64,000 nucleotides of DNA from JAXDAY01 sp034679345 (lineage in GTDB: Bacteria; Eisenbacteria; RBG-16-71-46; CAIMUX01; VGJL01): positions 1-64,000 of the forward strand of contig JAXDAY010000031.1 of the NCBI GenBank assembly GCA_034679345.1. Direction: 5' to 3'. Shown in pieces: positions 32,853 to 41,543 of this stretch; the first letter of the stretch is position 1, and the number at the start of each line of letters is the position of its first letter. A model generated the notes under the pieces. The model was not told the origin of the DNA. It made no database searches and saw nothing but the letters and a program-made list of their open reading frames with translations. The translations under genes and the position numbers were made by a program.

Positions 32853-35612
32853 ATGGCGAGACGCATCTCGGGCGGACGGGCGCTCCGGCGGAATCTCCCC
32901 GCGATGCTCCTGCTTGCGCTCGCGGGGAATCTCCCTCCTCCGTCGTGGGCCTCCATCGGGCCCACGCTCGCCGAGATCGACTCGCTCCGGATCGCAGGCC
33001 GGGTGGATTCGGCGCTCGCCGCGATCTCGAGAGCGATTCCTGCAGCGGAAGCAGCGGGCGAGTCGGCGAGGCTCCTCGGTCTACAGCTCCGTCGCGGGGA
33101 GCTTCTCACCTCCGTGGGCTACGCGCGGGAGGGGGAGCAGGTGTTGCGTCGCGCCATCGCGACCGCACAAGCATCGGGGGACTCCGCCACCGCCATGAGC
33201 GCTCTGCGCTGGCTGAGCGTCGCGGTCGATTCGCAGGGCCGGGCGGCCGAAGCCTATCGGCTCTACCGGCAGCTTCTCGATCTCGCCGTCGCGCGGGGCG
33301 ATGGGAGGCATGAGGCCTGGGCCCGCGTCGGGCTCGCATGGGGGGCGTTGCGGGACGGGCGCTCACACGAGGCGGTCGACGAGTATGAGCGGGCCACGGA
33401 CCTGTTTCGTTCGATCGGCGACCGGCGCGCGCTGGCCTGGGCCGAGAATGGTCTCGGAACCGCGTTCTCGGCGCTCGGGAAGTTCGACGAATCGCGCTCA
33501 CGCTACAAGATAGCGCAGGCGCTCGCGCGCGACACGGGCTACACGATGGTCCAATGCCTCTCCGCGAATAACCTCGGGACTCTCGAGTACTCCCTCGGCG
33601 ATCCCGGAACGGCCGCCGGGCATTACCGCGAGGCGATGCGGCTCTATCGAGGGCTCGAACAGCTCCGCGAGTCGGTGATTCCCGGGATCAACCTCGCGAT
33701 CTGCGAAGCGGAGATGGGCCGGCTCACGCAGGCGGCCGACACGCTGGCGGCCCTGCTCGCCCGTTGCCGCGGGGAGGGTCACGCCGATCTCTCCGCGAAG
33801 ATCATGAACCAGCTAGCCCGGACGCGCGATCTCCAGGGGCTCGAGAGCGAGGCGCGGGCTCTCTACCGCTCCGTCATTGGGATGGGTGAGCATGCGCCGA
33901 TGAAGAACCGCGTGGAGGCGTCCGCCGGCCTCGCGAGACTCCTCGTCGACGCCGACAGCAGCATGGCCGCGGTGGAACTCCTCTCCGGCCTCGCGGCGAC
34001 CCTCCCGGCCGACTGCAACTCGCAGTGGAGGATCCAGACGGAGATCGCCGCGGGTGAGGCCCGGCTCGAGCTTGGCGATCCCGAGCGCGCCCTCATCCAC
34101 TTCCGGGCCGCCGACAGGCTCGCCGATTCTGTCGGAATCGAGCTGTGGCGAGATGACGCGCTCTTCGGCGCGAGCCTCGCATGGCGAGAACTCGGTCGCC
34201 CCGACAGCGCGGCCTCCGCCCTGGAGAGCGCAACGCGAATCTGGGAGTCGCTGCGCGCGAGGCCCGCCGATCCCGAATGGCGGGAGGCGCGGGGGCGTTC
34301 GGGCCAGACTCTGTGCGCCGAGCGCATCGCGCTCGATCTGGCGACGGGAGCCGGCGCCCGCCGCGCCTACGAGCGGGCGCAGACCTTCAAGGCGCGCACG
34401 CTCCTCGAGCGGATTTCGGGCCCTCAGGCGATCGTGGACGGCCGGTCGACCACGGTCCCGCTTGCGCGGCTTCAGGCCGAGCTCCTCGAACCGGACGATC
34501 TTCTTCTCGACTTCTTCATCGGTTCGTCGAGCTCCTATCTCTTCGCGATCTCCCGCGACTCCTGCCGCGTCATCGCGCTGCCGGGCGCCCAGACCATCGC
34601 TCCCAAGGTCCGCCTCTATTACGATCTCCTGCGCTTGCCGCCCGGCCGAAGAGGCGAAGAGGCGGCCGTGCGGGCCGCCGGCTCGGCTCTCAGCGCGTCG
34701 CTTCTGGGTGGCGCAACGGATCTGATCGATGGAAAGAAGCGGGTCTACTTCGCTCCCGACGGGTTCCTCTCGCTCGTGCCTCTCGAGCTCGGGCAGGGAA
34801 TCGACGGCCCGGTGTGGATCCGGATCCCATCCGCGGCGATTCTGGCGCTCATCCGCGCGCGCGACCGAGGCGGCTCGGGAGAGGCCGACCGGATCCTTGC
34901 TCTTGCGGGGGAGCCGAGTTCAGGGGCCGGGCTTCCGGGAATCGGACGGGAGGTGCGACGGCTCGCGGGCCGATATCGGAACGTCGAGGCCAGATACTTG
35001 ACCGATCGCGACACGCTTCGCCTGGCCGACCTCGCGGATGCCATGGCCATTCTCCATGTCGCCTCGCACGCGGAGACGGACGACGAGCGCCCCTGGCTCT
35101 CCAACCTTTGCGTCGGCGCCGGCGGACTGCAGGCCGAGAGACTCGCTCGCTCCTCCATTCCCGTGCGTCTGGCGGTCCTCTCCTCCTGTCAGTCGATGCA
35201 CGGACGGGTCGAGACGGGGGAGGGGGTCCTGGGCCTCTCTGCCGCGCTTCTGAGCGCGGGGGCCGACTGCGTGGTCGCCACCCTCTGGCCTGTCGACGAC
35301 CGCACGACCGCGGAGTTCATGGAAGCCTTCTACGATGCTCTGGCCTCGGGCCGGAGCATCGCCGGCGCGATCCGGGATGCTCGGGAGGGGCTTGAATCGA
35401 GGCCGGCGACCGCCCACCCCTTCTTCTGGGCCGCATTCGTCCCGATCGGGCTCGGGGAGATCCAGATCCCGATCCAATCCCGGACCGCGTCGGGCCTGCC
35501 CAAGGTCCTGCTCGCCCTGCTCGTCCTGGCGGCGATCGGTTGGGCGATTATCGTCCGATCTCTTCACCGCCGGTCTGTGATCCGGCCTCCCCAGGAGCGT
35601 CTCATGGGGTGA
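32853..35612 (+). CDS. TPR-CHAT caspase-like peptidase, secreted and C-terminally membrane-anchored
   Basis: 919 residues. A signal peptide (MLLLALAGNLPPPSWAS, residues about 17-34) precedes about eight TPR-like helical repeats (about 40-430; EAYRLYRQLLDLAVARGDGRHEAWARVG is one, broken by loops). The CHAT peptidase domain (about 570-880) has the dyad His739 in LHVASHAET and Cys779 in AVLSSCQSM, with GEGVLGLSAALLSAGADCVVATLW between motifs. A C-terminal span (VLLALLVLAAIGWAIIV) and a positive tail RSLHRRS suggest the domain is periplasmic. The stop overlaps the GTG of the ECF sigma gene, which overlaps the anti-sigma gene, so all three are coupled. The peptidase could cleave the anti-sigma factor; this is inference. 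Confidence 0.87.
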   Translation: MARRISGGRALRRNLPAMLLLALAGNLPPPSWASIGPTLAEIDSLRIAGRVDSALAAISRAIPAAEAAGESARLLGLQLRRGELLTSVGYAREGEQVLRRAIATAQASGDSATAMSALRWLSVAVDSQGRAAEAYRLYRQLLDLAVARGDGRHEAWARVGLAWGALRDGRSHEAVDEYERATDLFRSIGDRRALAWAENGLGTAFSALGKFDESRSRYKIAQALARDTGYTMVQCLSANNLGTLEYSLGDPGTAAGHYREAMRLYRGLEQLRESVIPGINLAICEAEMGRLTQAADTLAALLARCRGEGHADLSAKIMNQLARTRDLQGLESEARALYRSVIGMGEHAPMKNRVEASAGLARLLVDADSSMAAVELLSGLAATLPADCNSQWRIQTEIAAGEARLELGDPERALIHFRAADRLADSVGIELWRDDALFGASLAWRELGRPDSAASALESATRIWESLRARPADPEWREARGRSGQTLCAERIALDLATGAGARRAYERAQTFKARTLLERISGPQAIVDGRSTTVPLARLQAELLEPDDLLLDFFIGSSSSYLFAISRDSCRVIALPGAQTIAPKVRLYYDLLRLPPGRRGEEAAVRAAGSALSASLLGGATDLIDGKKRVYFAPDGFLSLVPLELGQGIDGPVWIRIPSAAILALIRARDRGGSGEADRILALAGEPSSGAGLPGIGREVRRLAGRYRNVEARYLTDRDTLRLADLADAMAILHVASHAETDDERPWLSNLCVGAGGLQAERLARSSIPVRLAVLSSCQSMHGRVETGEGVLGLSAALLSAGADCVVATLWPVDDRTTAEFMEAFYDALASGRSIAGAIRDAREGLESRPATAHPFFWAAFVPIGLGEIQIPIQSRTASGLPKVLLALLVLAAIGWAIIVRSLHRRSVIRPPQERLMG

Positions 35613-36220
35613 AGGCAGCCGATCTGGAGCAGCGGACCGACCGCGAGCTCTTGAGCCTGGCCCAGGCCGCAGGCGCGGGCGCTCCCGGGAGACAGGCGGT
35701 TTCCGTCCTGCTCGAGCGGTATCAGGATCGCGTCTACATCTGGTGCTACCGCATCGTCCGGGACCATGAGCGCGCGCTCGATCTGGCCCAGGAGACCCTG
35801 ATCAGCGCGTTTCGGAAGCTGGACGGGTTCGAGGGGAGATCGGGATTCTCCTCCTGGCTCTTCGTGATCGCGCGAAACCGATGCCTGAGCGCGTTGCGGC
35901 GTCCGTCGCCGTGGGAAGATGACGACGCGGTCCTCGAGACGATCCCTGATCCGTCGCCGACGCCGGATGAGGAGCTGGAGAGGCGAATCGACGAGGAGTC
36001 GATGATGGAGCTGATACGGGAGAGTTTGGATCCGATGGAGCGCGAGGCCCTCTGGCTCCGCTGTTACGAGGGCTTGCCCGTGGACGAGATCACCCGTCTG
36101 CTGCGGATCGACGCCGCGACCGGGGCCCGGGCGATCCTCCAGCGGGCGAGGCGCCGACTGCGGGCGGCCCTATCAGCCCGGGACAATCGAGCTCGCGGAG
36201 GAAGCGGGGCGGAATCATGA
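35609..36220 (+). CDS. ECF-type RNA polymerase sigma factor
   Basis: The GTG at 35609 overlaps the CHAT gene stop (GTGA), with GGAG about ten bases upstream. 203 residues. Region 2 is clear: LLERYQDRVYIWCYRIVRDHERALDLAQETLISAFRKLDGFEGRSGFSSWLFVIARNRCLSALRR, given here in pieces (YRIVRDHERALDLAQET; FSSWLFVIARNRCL). Region 4 has LDPMEREALWLRCYEGLPVDEITRLL. Between them is an acidic linker. It redirects RNA polymerase to specific promoters, and its activity is presumably held by the downstream anti-sigma protein. Its placement behind a membrane TPR-CHAT gene suggests the signal is proteolytic. Confidence 0.93.
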   Translation: MKAADLEQRTDRELLSLAQAAGAGAPGRQAVSVLLERYQDRVYIWCYRIVRDHERALDLAQETLISAFRKLDGFEGRSGFSSWLFVIARNRCLSALRRPSPWEDDDAVLETIPDPSPTPDEELERRIDEESMMELIRESLDPMEREALWLRCYEGLPVDEITRLLRIDAATGARAILQRARRRLRAALSARDNRARGGSGAES

Positions 36221-36891
36221 AGCAGGACTGCATCCCCATCGAGCGATTCGAGGAGATCCTCGCCCTGCCGCCGCGGGATCCGATGAGGCTGCACTTGGAT
36301 GATTGCCCACGCTGTCGCGCGCGGATGACGGCGTTTCGCGCCTTCCTCGATCCAGAACCCATCCCGGAAGGCGCGCGGGTCGACGATGCCCGCCGGGTGC
36401 TCACCGCCGTGATCGCGCGGGAGGCCTCCCGCTCCGTGAGGCAGGGCCAATCGAAGGGGAGACTCGGGTTCTTTGATTGGTTCACCGGAGCCGCCTGGAG
36501 GCCTGCCCTCGCGATGGCCGTTCTCCTGATCGCGGCTCTGATCGGCGGACGCATCGTCACCGACGACGGTGGAGTCCGGCAACCCGTGCTCCGCGGCGGA
36601 AGCGAGAGCTCCGCGCCCGCTCCGCCGGCCGCATCGTATCTCTCCGACGGCTCACTCCATCTGCGCTGGCAACCCATGGAGGGAGCGGAGTCCTACCGAG
36701 TCGTCTTCTATGCGCTCGATCTGGCCCAGACGGGCTCGCTCGCGATCGACGGCGGGACCGAGACGATCGTGACCCCGGAACGCCTCGGGAGCCTCGAGGC
36801 CGGGGGCGGCTCGGGCTTCGTCCGGATCGAGGCCCTTCGCGGGGGGGATCGCATCGCTCTCTCGCCCCCGGCGGTTCTTCCCCCGCGGTGA
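36217..36891 (+). CDS. Zinc-finger anti-sigma factor with one membrane span
   Basis: The ATG at 36217 overlaps the sigma factor stop (ATGA). 224 residues: an N-terminal zinc-binding motif HLDDCPRCRAR (H-x3-C-x2-C, residues about 26-36) as in zf-HC2 anti-sigma factors, a membrane segment ALAMAVLLIAALIGGRIV (about 92-109), and a C-terminal part of about 110 residues (SLHLRWQPMEGAESYRVVFYALD), a fibronectin-like beta domain expected in the periplasm. The outer part gives a protease or ligand access from the periplasm, where the CHAT peptidase domain is predicted to be. No family name beyond zf-HC2-like is claimed. Confidence 0.85.
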   Translation: MKQDCIPIERFEEILALPPRDPMRLHLDDCPRCRARMTAFRAFLDPEPIPEGARVDDARRVLTAVIAREASRSVRQGQSKGRLGFFDWFTGAAWRPALAMAVLLIAALIGGRIVTDDGGVRQPVLRGGSESSAPAPPAASYLSDGSLHLRWQPMEGAESYRVVFYALDLAQTGSLAIDGGTETIVTPERLGSLEAGGGSGFVRIEALRGGDRIALSPPAVLPPR

Positions 36892-36910
36892 GGCCCCTCG
36901 CCCCCCGGTC

Positions 36911-37585
36911 TTACTGCGCCGCGGCGCCGCCGTACTTGACCGAGCATCCGTACGGCTCGGTCTTCGAGTTGGCGATGGGTTGTCCCTTCGCGCACGACAG
37001 CAGGGCCAGCGCCAGGTAGTTCGATCTGTCCGGCTTTGACCCGCGCGGATCGTCGTCGATTCCGCCCGCGTAGACGAGGATGCCATCCTTCGGGATCACG
37101 AACATATGGGGCGTGGTCTTCGCCCCGTAGCTGCGACCGACTTCCCCCGACTCGTCGAGCAGGATCGGGTAGGCGATTCCATACTCGCTCTTTGCCTGCT
37201 TGTTCCGCTCGAGCCCGGCGCCCTGCTTTCCGGGGGCGCCCGAGTTGATCGCAAGCCACACGATCCCTGACTCGCGATGCGCGGCCTCTAGCCTCTGCAT
37301 CGTCTTCTCCTTCTCGTGGTGGCGCCGCACGAAGGGGCAGTCCGGGTTGAACCACTCGAGGACCACCGTCTTCCCTTGCGCGAGGTAGTCGCTCAAGCGG
37401 TGCTCTTTCCCCTCGGTGTCCTTGAGGGCGAAGTCCGGCGCCTTCTGGCCGACGACCGCATGGGCGGGGGGCTTCGGGGCGGCGGAGGCGAGGCCAGGGA
37501 TCGCGATGGAGAACAGGGAGGCCAGCGCCACCGCGATTCGAGCGCTTCGATGGACGTTGCTCACTCTGATCTTGCTCATTCTCAT
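36911..37585 (-). CDS. Exported redoxin (AhpC/TSA-type, single-Cys)
   Basis: The 224-residue protein has a signal peptide (ALASLFSIAIPGLASAAP) and a peroxiredoxin/TlpA-like domain: AVVGQKAPDFALKDTEGKEHRLSDY, the active-site region VVLEWFNPDCPFVRRHHEK with one Cys, IAYPILLDESGEVGRSYGAKTTPHMFVI, and IDDDPRG. It ends in a conserved tail EPYGCSVKY. Such proteins have thiol-based reductase or peroxidase roles in the periplasm. The WFNPDCP motif lacks the second Cys of a CxxC thioredoxin. It lies 39 bases downstream of the DsbD-N-like gene on the same strand, so the two probably act together. A second ATG two codons in is an alternative start. Confidence 0.85.
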   Translation of the reverse strand: MRMSKIRVSNVHRSARIAVALASLFSIAIPGLASAAPKPPAHAVVGQKAPDFALKDTEGKEHRLSDYLAQGKTVVLEWFNPDCPFVRRHHEKEKTMQRLEAAHRESGIVWLAINSGAPGKQGAGLERNKQAKSEYGIAYPILLDESGEVGRSYGAKTTPHMFVIPKDGILVYAGGIDDDPRGSKPDRSNYLALALLSCAKGQPIANSKTEPYGCSVKYGGAAAQ

Positions 37586-37624
37586 GTCGAACTCCTCTCT
37601 ATCTTCCGCACCGCGGCGAAGTCT

Positions 37625-38491
37625 TCACGGCAGCTCCGTCGCGGAGTCGAGCGCGTAGAACGCTACGCCGTCTTTCGTTGTGACCTCGAGCGTCCCGGAG
37701 ATCCGGAGCGCCCCTTCTCCATTCGGTTCGAATTCCAGCCGGAGGCTCTCGCTCCGCGATTTCGCATCCGTGATCGGATCGGCGAGCTTCGCGCACTGCT
37801 CCCCGGGGAAGAATGCGAGCCCCAGAGCGCCGGGCACCTCGATTCGCCACCCGGCTTCCTCCGGCCGCAGGACGGCCCGGCCGCCGAGCTCGTTCCAGGG
37901 GCGGGGAAGGCGCTCGAGGGTGCGATGGATCGCCCCAGCATGTGCGGATGGTTTCACGGGGCGACTGGCCGGAACGATCGGGATGCCGATCGTCATCGTT
38001 CCTTCGCCCGGGATGCACCCGGTTCCGCAGACGAGCCACTCAGCCCGGCACTCCAGGCGGATGAGGCTTCCGGGACTCGCGTCCGCCGGGATTCGAACCG
38101 GCACGATGACCGCCGTCTCGCCCTCGTAGACATGGTCGAGGATCGACCCCTCCGAGACGAGGCGACGCGGCGCGGGCCATGCGATCGGGCCAACCTCGAC
38201 ACCCGAGGAGGCCCTCGGCTCGAGGAGAATCGGAAGCCCCGTGTCGTTGGTGTAGGGAGCGTAGAGGTGCCAGCCGGGATCCGTTTCGAACAGGACGGCG
38301 AGCCGGTGCGTCGATCCGGGCCTTGCCGAGTCCGTCTCGGAGACGAGACGCGCGCGGACATGCTCTCCCACCGCGCCGGACTCCGGCTCCGGAGCCGGAG
38401 CGGCGCAACCCCACGGCAGAAACGCCAAAGCGAGCAGAATCGAGTCTGGGCGGCATCGTCGCCGGCCCTGTCGCGTCCGGGTAGTTTGCAT
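37625..38491 (-). CDS. DsbD N-terminal-domain-like (thiol:disulfide interchange) exported protein
   Basis: 288 residues from the ATG at 38491. A hydrophobic signal LALAFLPWGC could be a lipobox, though P-W-G-C is atypical. The DsbD-alpha pattern follows: LAVLFETDPGWHLYAPYTNDTGLP, AWPAPRRL and YEGETAVIVPVRIP, then ECRAEWLVCGTGCIPGEGT, where the Cys pair (VCGTGC) corresponds to the redox-active pair of DsbD-alpha. There is no membrane core or C-terminal thioredoxin domain, so only the first third of a DsbD is present. It probably passes electrons to an exported redoxin such as the one encoded just downstream. Confidence 0.85.
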   Translation of the reverse strand: MQTTRTRQGRRRCRPDSILLALAFLPWGCAAPAPEPESGAVGEHVRARLVSETDSARPGSTHRLAVLFETDPGWHLYAPYTNDTGLPILLEPRASSGVEVGPIAWPAPRRLVSEGSILDHVYEGETAVIVPVRIPADASPGSLIRLECRAEWLVCGTGCIPGEGTMTIGIPIVPASRPVKPSAHAGAIHRTLERLPRPWNELGGRAVLRPEEAGWRIEVPGALGLAFFPGEQCAKLADPITDAKSRSESLRLEFEPNGEGALRISGTLEVTTKDGVAFYALDSATELP

Positions 38492-38848
38492 GACCGGCCT
38501 TGAACCGGTCCGGGAGGGGGAAGTTCCGGAGATGGACGATTCTTCGATGAATGACCCGCACCTGGGGTTGACACCGAGATCCCCGGCGTTGTCTAGTCCC
38601 CGGTTCGACAGCCAGGGGCGAGTACGGTGACCTGGGGATTCTTCGAACCAAGCCTCAGCAATGAGAGCTCCGCACCACTCGCCGAGGTCGCGCTGGGCCG
38701 GCTGACAGGGGACTGGCGGCGGATGAGGCATCGGAGGGCGCGAGCTTCCAGCCCGATCGACTCCATGGAGCCGACCATCTCCTGACCGCGGGCGACTCGT
38801 GACAAACCTGGAATCCGGAATCCGGGGACGGACCAGACGGGAGGCACC
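38492..38848. other. Gene-free interval, with candidate sigma70-like promoter 38568-38597
   Basis: No gene is supported in these 357 bases. TTGACA at 38568-38573, an 18-base spacer and TCTAGT at 38592-38597 resemble a sigma70 promoter directed at the secreted-protein gene at 38849, with a leader of about 240 bases. The call is weak because the -10 match is only four of six. Confidence 0.3.
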
Positions 38849-39799
38849 ATGAGATCCGCAATGAGTCGAGAGATGCTTCTCCTGCTTGCCATTCTCCTGC
38901 CTGGCGCGGCATTGGCGCAGATCGAAACCAAGTGGTCGAAGGTCGGAACCGTGCTGGCCTACGCGGACTTCGACGGCGATCAAGATCTCGAGATCGTGTC
39001 TGCTTTCACGGAAAGCGATCGCATCTCCATCCGCGATGCGCACACGGGAAACAGCCTCTACGATCTTCCGGCGCAGTGGGGCAGCGGCTTTGATGTCGAG
39101 GTCGCCGTCTTCGACATCGACGGAGATGCCCTGCAGGAGCTATTGATCTGGCATGACCTGGCAGGCGGAGGCGAGCGCTTGGGCGCGTTCCAGCATTCAG
39201 GCGGCTATGTCCAGATGTGGGAGGCCGACGAGGTCGTCGGACCTGGGGTGTTCGCCTTCGCGGACCTGGCCAACGATGGTCGCGCCTATGTCGCGTTTCA
39301 CAACAGCAGCCATGTGCAGGTTTTCGATCCAACCGACGGAATGCTCGAGTACAGCTCGCTGGGGGAGGGTGTGCCCCAGCCGATCCGGAGTGTGTCGATC
39401 CTCGACATCGATGGGGAGCCGCGCGATGAAATCGTGATCGTGGCGGGTCAATCCCCGCAGATCGCGACCTTCGTCATCGAGATCGCCGGTTCGGCCCTTG
39501 TGGGCGAGGCTCCTGCGTCTTCCTCGCTCAGATCCACCCCGACCTTCCCCAATCCCTTCGCGGAAGCCACAGAGGTCCGATTCGATCTCGCCCGTCCGGG
39601 CCGAGTGTCCGTGAAGGTCTACGACGTGGCGGGCCGGCTCGTCCGCCTGCTGCACGACGGTCATCTTGAAGCGGGAACGCACAGGATGCGCTGGGATGGT
39701 CGAGACGCGGCCGGCCGCGTCGCGGAGAGCGGGGTCTACTACCAAGAGCTCGCCGTGGAGGGCGAGCGGATCAGCCGGAAGGCCATCCGGGCCCGGTGA
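38849..39799 (+). CDS. Secreted FG-GAP/VCBS-like protein with C-terminal FlgD/Ig-like module
   Basis: 316 residues from an ATG behind GGGAGG. A signal peptide (EMLLLLAILLPGAALAQ) precedes an incomplete beta-propeller with Asp-rich calcium loops: LAYADFDGDQDLEIV, VAVFDIDGDALQELL, FADLANDGRAYVAF, SILDIDGEPRDEIV. The last 85 residues are a FlgD-type module, TPTFPNPFAEATEVRFDLARPGRV and VYDVAGRLVRLLHDG, GTHRMRWDGRDAAGRVAESG. Four blades are fewer than a closed propeller needs, so the protein may be shortened. It is probably exported to the surface. The same tail is on three other proteins in the window. Confidence 0.8.
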   Translation: MRSAMSREMLLLLAILLPGAALAQIETKWSKVGTVLAYADFDGDQDLEIVSAFTESDRISIRDAHTGNSLYDLPAQWGSGFDVEVAVFDIDGDALQELLIWHDLAGGGERLGAFQHSGGYVQMWEADEVVGPGVFAFADLANDGRAYVAFHNSSHVQVFDPTDGMLEYSSLGEGVPQPIRSVSILDIDGEPRDEIVIVAGQSPQIATFVIEIAGSALVGEAPASSSLRSTPTFPNPFAEATEVRFDLARPGRVSVKVYDVAGRLVRLLHDGHLEAGTHRMRWDGRDAAGRVAESGVYYQELAVEGERISRKAIRAR

Positions 39800-40145
39800 C
39801 TCGGCTGCGCACTGCCAGCGTCAATCCGCGCATGCGGTTCGCAGCACTCGTTCCCGGGTCCGCCGGAGGTCCCTGGCGGCGACATCCCGGGGGGGCGGGG
39901 TCAGAATCCCCTGGCGCTTCCGCGAACCGCGAGATATGATGAGGTGTTCGAACAAATGACTGGTAGCCGCCTGGATGCGATGCGAGGGAAGGTCCCTCGC
40001 GGTCCTTCCTTGAGAATCTTCAAGAGATTCCTCCTTCAGCCGTCTCTCCCCGGACTTGCGTGAGTGGAGCTAGGTGCTATCCGACGGACGGGGAAGCCGC
40101 ACGCGCGGGCGCAAAGCCGCCCGGCTGCGGCGTGAAAGCGAGAGT
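39800..40145. other. Gene-free interval upstream of the RNA helicase, with leader hairpin
   Basis: No gene is supported here. TATGAT at 39935-39940 could be a -10 box, which would give the helicase mRNA a leader of about 200 bases. Near its end lies the bipartite hairpin listed separately. A frame opening at 40074 runs in phase into the helicase but has no ribosome site and an Arg-rich, unlikely sequence. Confidence 0.35.
40096..40131 (+). promoter_or_regulatory. Bipartite GC-rich hairpin just upstream of helicase start
   Basis: GCCGCA (40096-40101) pairs with TGCGGC (40126-40131), and inside it CGGGCG (40106-40111) pairs with CGCCCG (40118-40123) around the loop CAAAGC. All 12 pairs are perfect. 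It ends 14 bases before the ATG at 40146, close to the ribosome site, so it could limit translation until unfolded. Confidence 0.4.
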
Positions 40146-41519
40146 ATGCGATTCCAAGACCTGGGGCTCCGCGAAGAGCTCCTCCGCTCGGTCGAAGAGG
40201 CCGGGTATTCCGATGCCACTCCCATTCAAGAACAATCGATTCCCAAAGCGCTGGAAGGGCGCGACCTGATCTGCTGCGCCCAGACGGGCACGGGCAAGAC
40301 GGCCGCCTTCGCGTTGCCGATTCTCCAGAGGCTCTCGGGGTCGCAGCGGTTGCCCCTGCGGGTGCTCGTCCTGGTGCCGACTCGGGAGCTCGCCATGCAG
40401 GTGGGGCGAAGCATAGCCGAGTACGGCAAGTACCTCGACCTGCAGACGGCCACGGTCTACGGCGGGGTGCCGATCGAGCCGCAAGAGCTGGCGCTCCGCC
40501 TCGGCGCCGATATCCTGGTGGCCACCCCGGGGCGTCTCAAGGACCATATCTGGAGAGGCAATATCGACTTTCGTAACACCCGTCACCTCGTCCTCGACGA
40601 GGCCGACCGGATGCTCGACATGGGGTTCATCGACGATGTGCGAGAAATTGTTGAGTTGCTTCCCGAGGAGCGTCAGTCGATGCTCTTCTCCGCGACCCTC
40701 GAACCGGAGATCCGTCGCCTCGCCGCGGCGATCCTACGGGACCCGCTGAGAATCGAGGTCGCCCCGCCGGCGTCGACGATCGAGCTGGTCGATCAGTTTC
40801 TCGTCCCCACATCGCGCGACCGAAAGCGTTCGACGCTCGAACGCCTCATCCGGGAGCTCGGCATGACGCGCACCATCGTCTTCGCGCGCACGAAGGCCGG
40901 GGCCTCGCGTCTGGCAAGTCAGCTTCGCGAGCGCGGCCATCGGGCATCGGCGATCCACAGCGATCGAAGCCAGAGCGAGCGAGTGCAGGCGCTGGAGGCC
41001 TTCCGGGTCGGGCGCGTCCATATCCTGGTCGCGACCGACATCGCGGCGCGCGGAATCGACATCGACGACGTCTCCCACGTCGTGAACTACGACATGCCCT
41101 ACGCGGCTGAGGACTATGTCCACCGCATCGGCCGGACGGCCCGCGCGGGTCGGCGGGGGATGGCGGTCTCGCTGGTCACCCCCGAGGACGCGAAGGGCGT
41201 CGCGTCGATCGAGAGGCTCATCCAGATGAAACTGGGTGTGCTCGGCGAGGGCGCGCGCCCGAAGCCCACGCCCGCGGTGAGGCCGGCGTCGCCCGCGAAG
41301 CGCGTCGCCACGAGGGAGCCGGCGCCCGCGGCCCGTCCGAAGGGCGCCGCGTCGGCTCCGCGCCGTCGTCGTCGCCGCCGCAGCAGCGCCACTTCTTCGC
41401 TGGCCGGGAGGGGCGCCGCGCCGGTCGCGGCGCCCGTGGCGATCGATCCGCCCGCTGGCGGTCTGAAGTCTCTGATCCGCCGTCTCCGGACGGGGATTCT
41501 TCCCGCGCTGGGCGCCTAG
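40146..41519 (+). CDS. DEAD-box RNA helicase, RhlE type
   Basis: 457 residues with the full helicase set: Q motif ATPIQEQSIP, Walker A AQTGTGKT, PTRELAMQ, DEAD in VLDEADRMLDMGF, SAT in LFSATLEPE, then ATDIAARGIDIDDVSHVVNYD and HRIGRTARAGR. The C-terminal 90 residues are a basic, Ala/Pro/Arg-rich tail (RRRRRRSSATSS) that likely binds RNA. Such helicases unwind short duplexes during ribosome assembly or RNA decay. The ATG at 40146 is chosen because it begins the conserved RFQDLGL segment. The gene converges on glnA across a strong hairpin that contains its stop codon. Confidence 0.93.
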   Translation: MRFQDLGLREELLRSVEEAGYSDATPIQEQSIPKALEGRDLICCAQTGTGKTAAFALPILQRLSGSQRLPLRVLVLVPTRELAMQVGRSIAEYGKYLDLQTATVYGGVPIEPQELALRLGADILVATPGRLKDHIWRGNIDFRNTRHLVLDEADRMLDMGFIDDVREIVELLPEERQSMLFSATLEPEIRRLAAAILRDPLRIEVAPPASTIELVDQFLVPTSRDRKRSTLERLIRELGMTRTIVFARTKAGASRLASQLRERGHRASAIHSDRSQSERVQALEAFRVGRVHILVATDIAARGIDIDDVSHVVNYDMPYAAEDYVHRIGRTARAGRRGMAVSLVTPEDAKGVASIERLIQMKLGVLGEGARPKPTPAVRPASPAKRVATREPAPAARPKGAASAPRRRRRRRSSATSSLAGRGAAPVAAPVAIDPPAGGLKSLIRRLRTGILPALGA

Positions 41520-41527
41520 CGCCCAGC
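41507..41527. terminator. Bidirectional hairpin between rhlE-like gene and glnA
   Basis: GCTGGGCGC-CTA-GCGCCCAGC is a perfect 9-bp stem with a three-base loop; the helicase TAG stop spans the loop and the second arm. It lies between two convergent genes and could end transcription from both sides. T tracts are lacking on either side. Confidence 0.55.
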
Positions 41528-41543
41528 CGCCCCCTGCGCAGGC

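Noticed and set aside
38590..38620. GGTTCGA tRNA T-loop-like sequence
   Set aside because: The flanking five bases do not pair, and no acceptor, D or anticodon arm fits around it.
40081..40131. GGGCGCAAAGCC resembling part of a c-di-GMP-I (GEMM) riboswitch
   Set aside because: Only the CGCAAAGCC stretch agrees. The GNRA tetraloop, the 5' GGGCAAACC block and the 3' receptor are not present, and the stretch is explained by the perfect hairpin described above.
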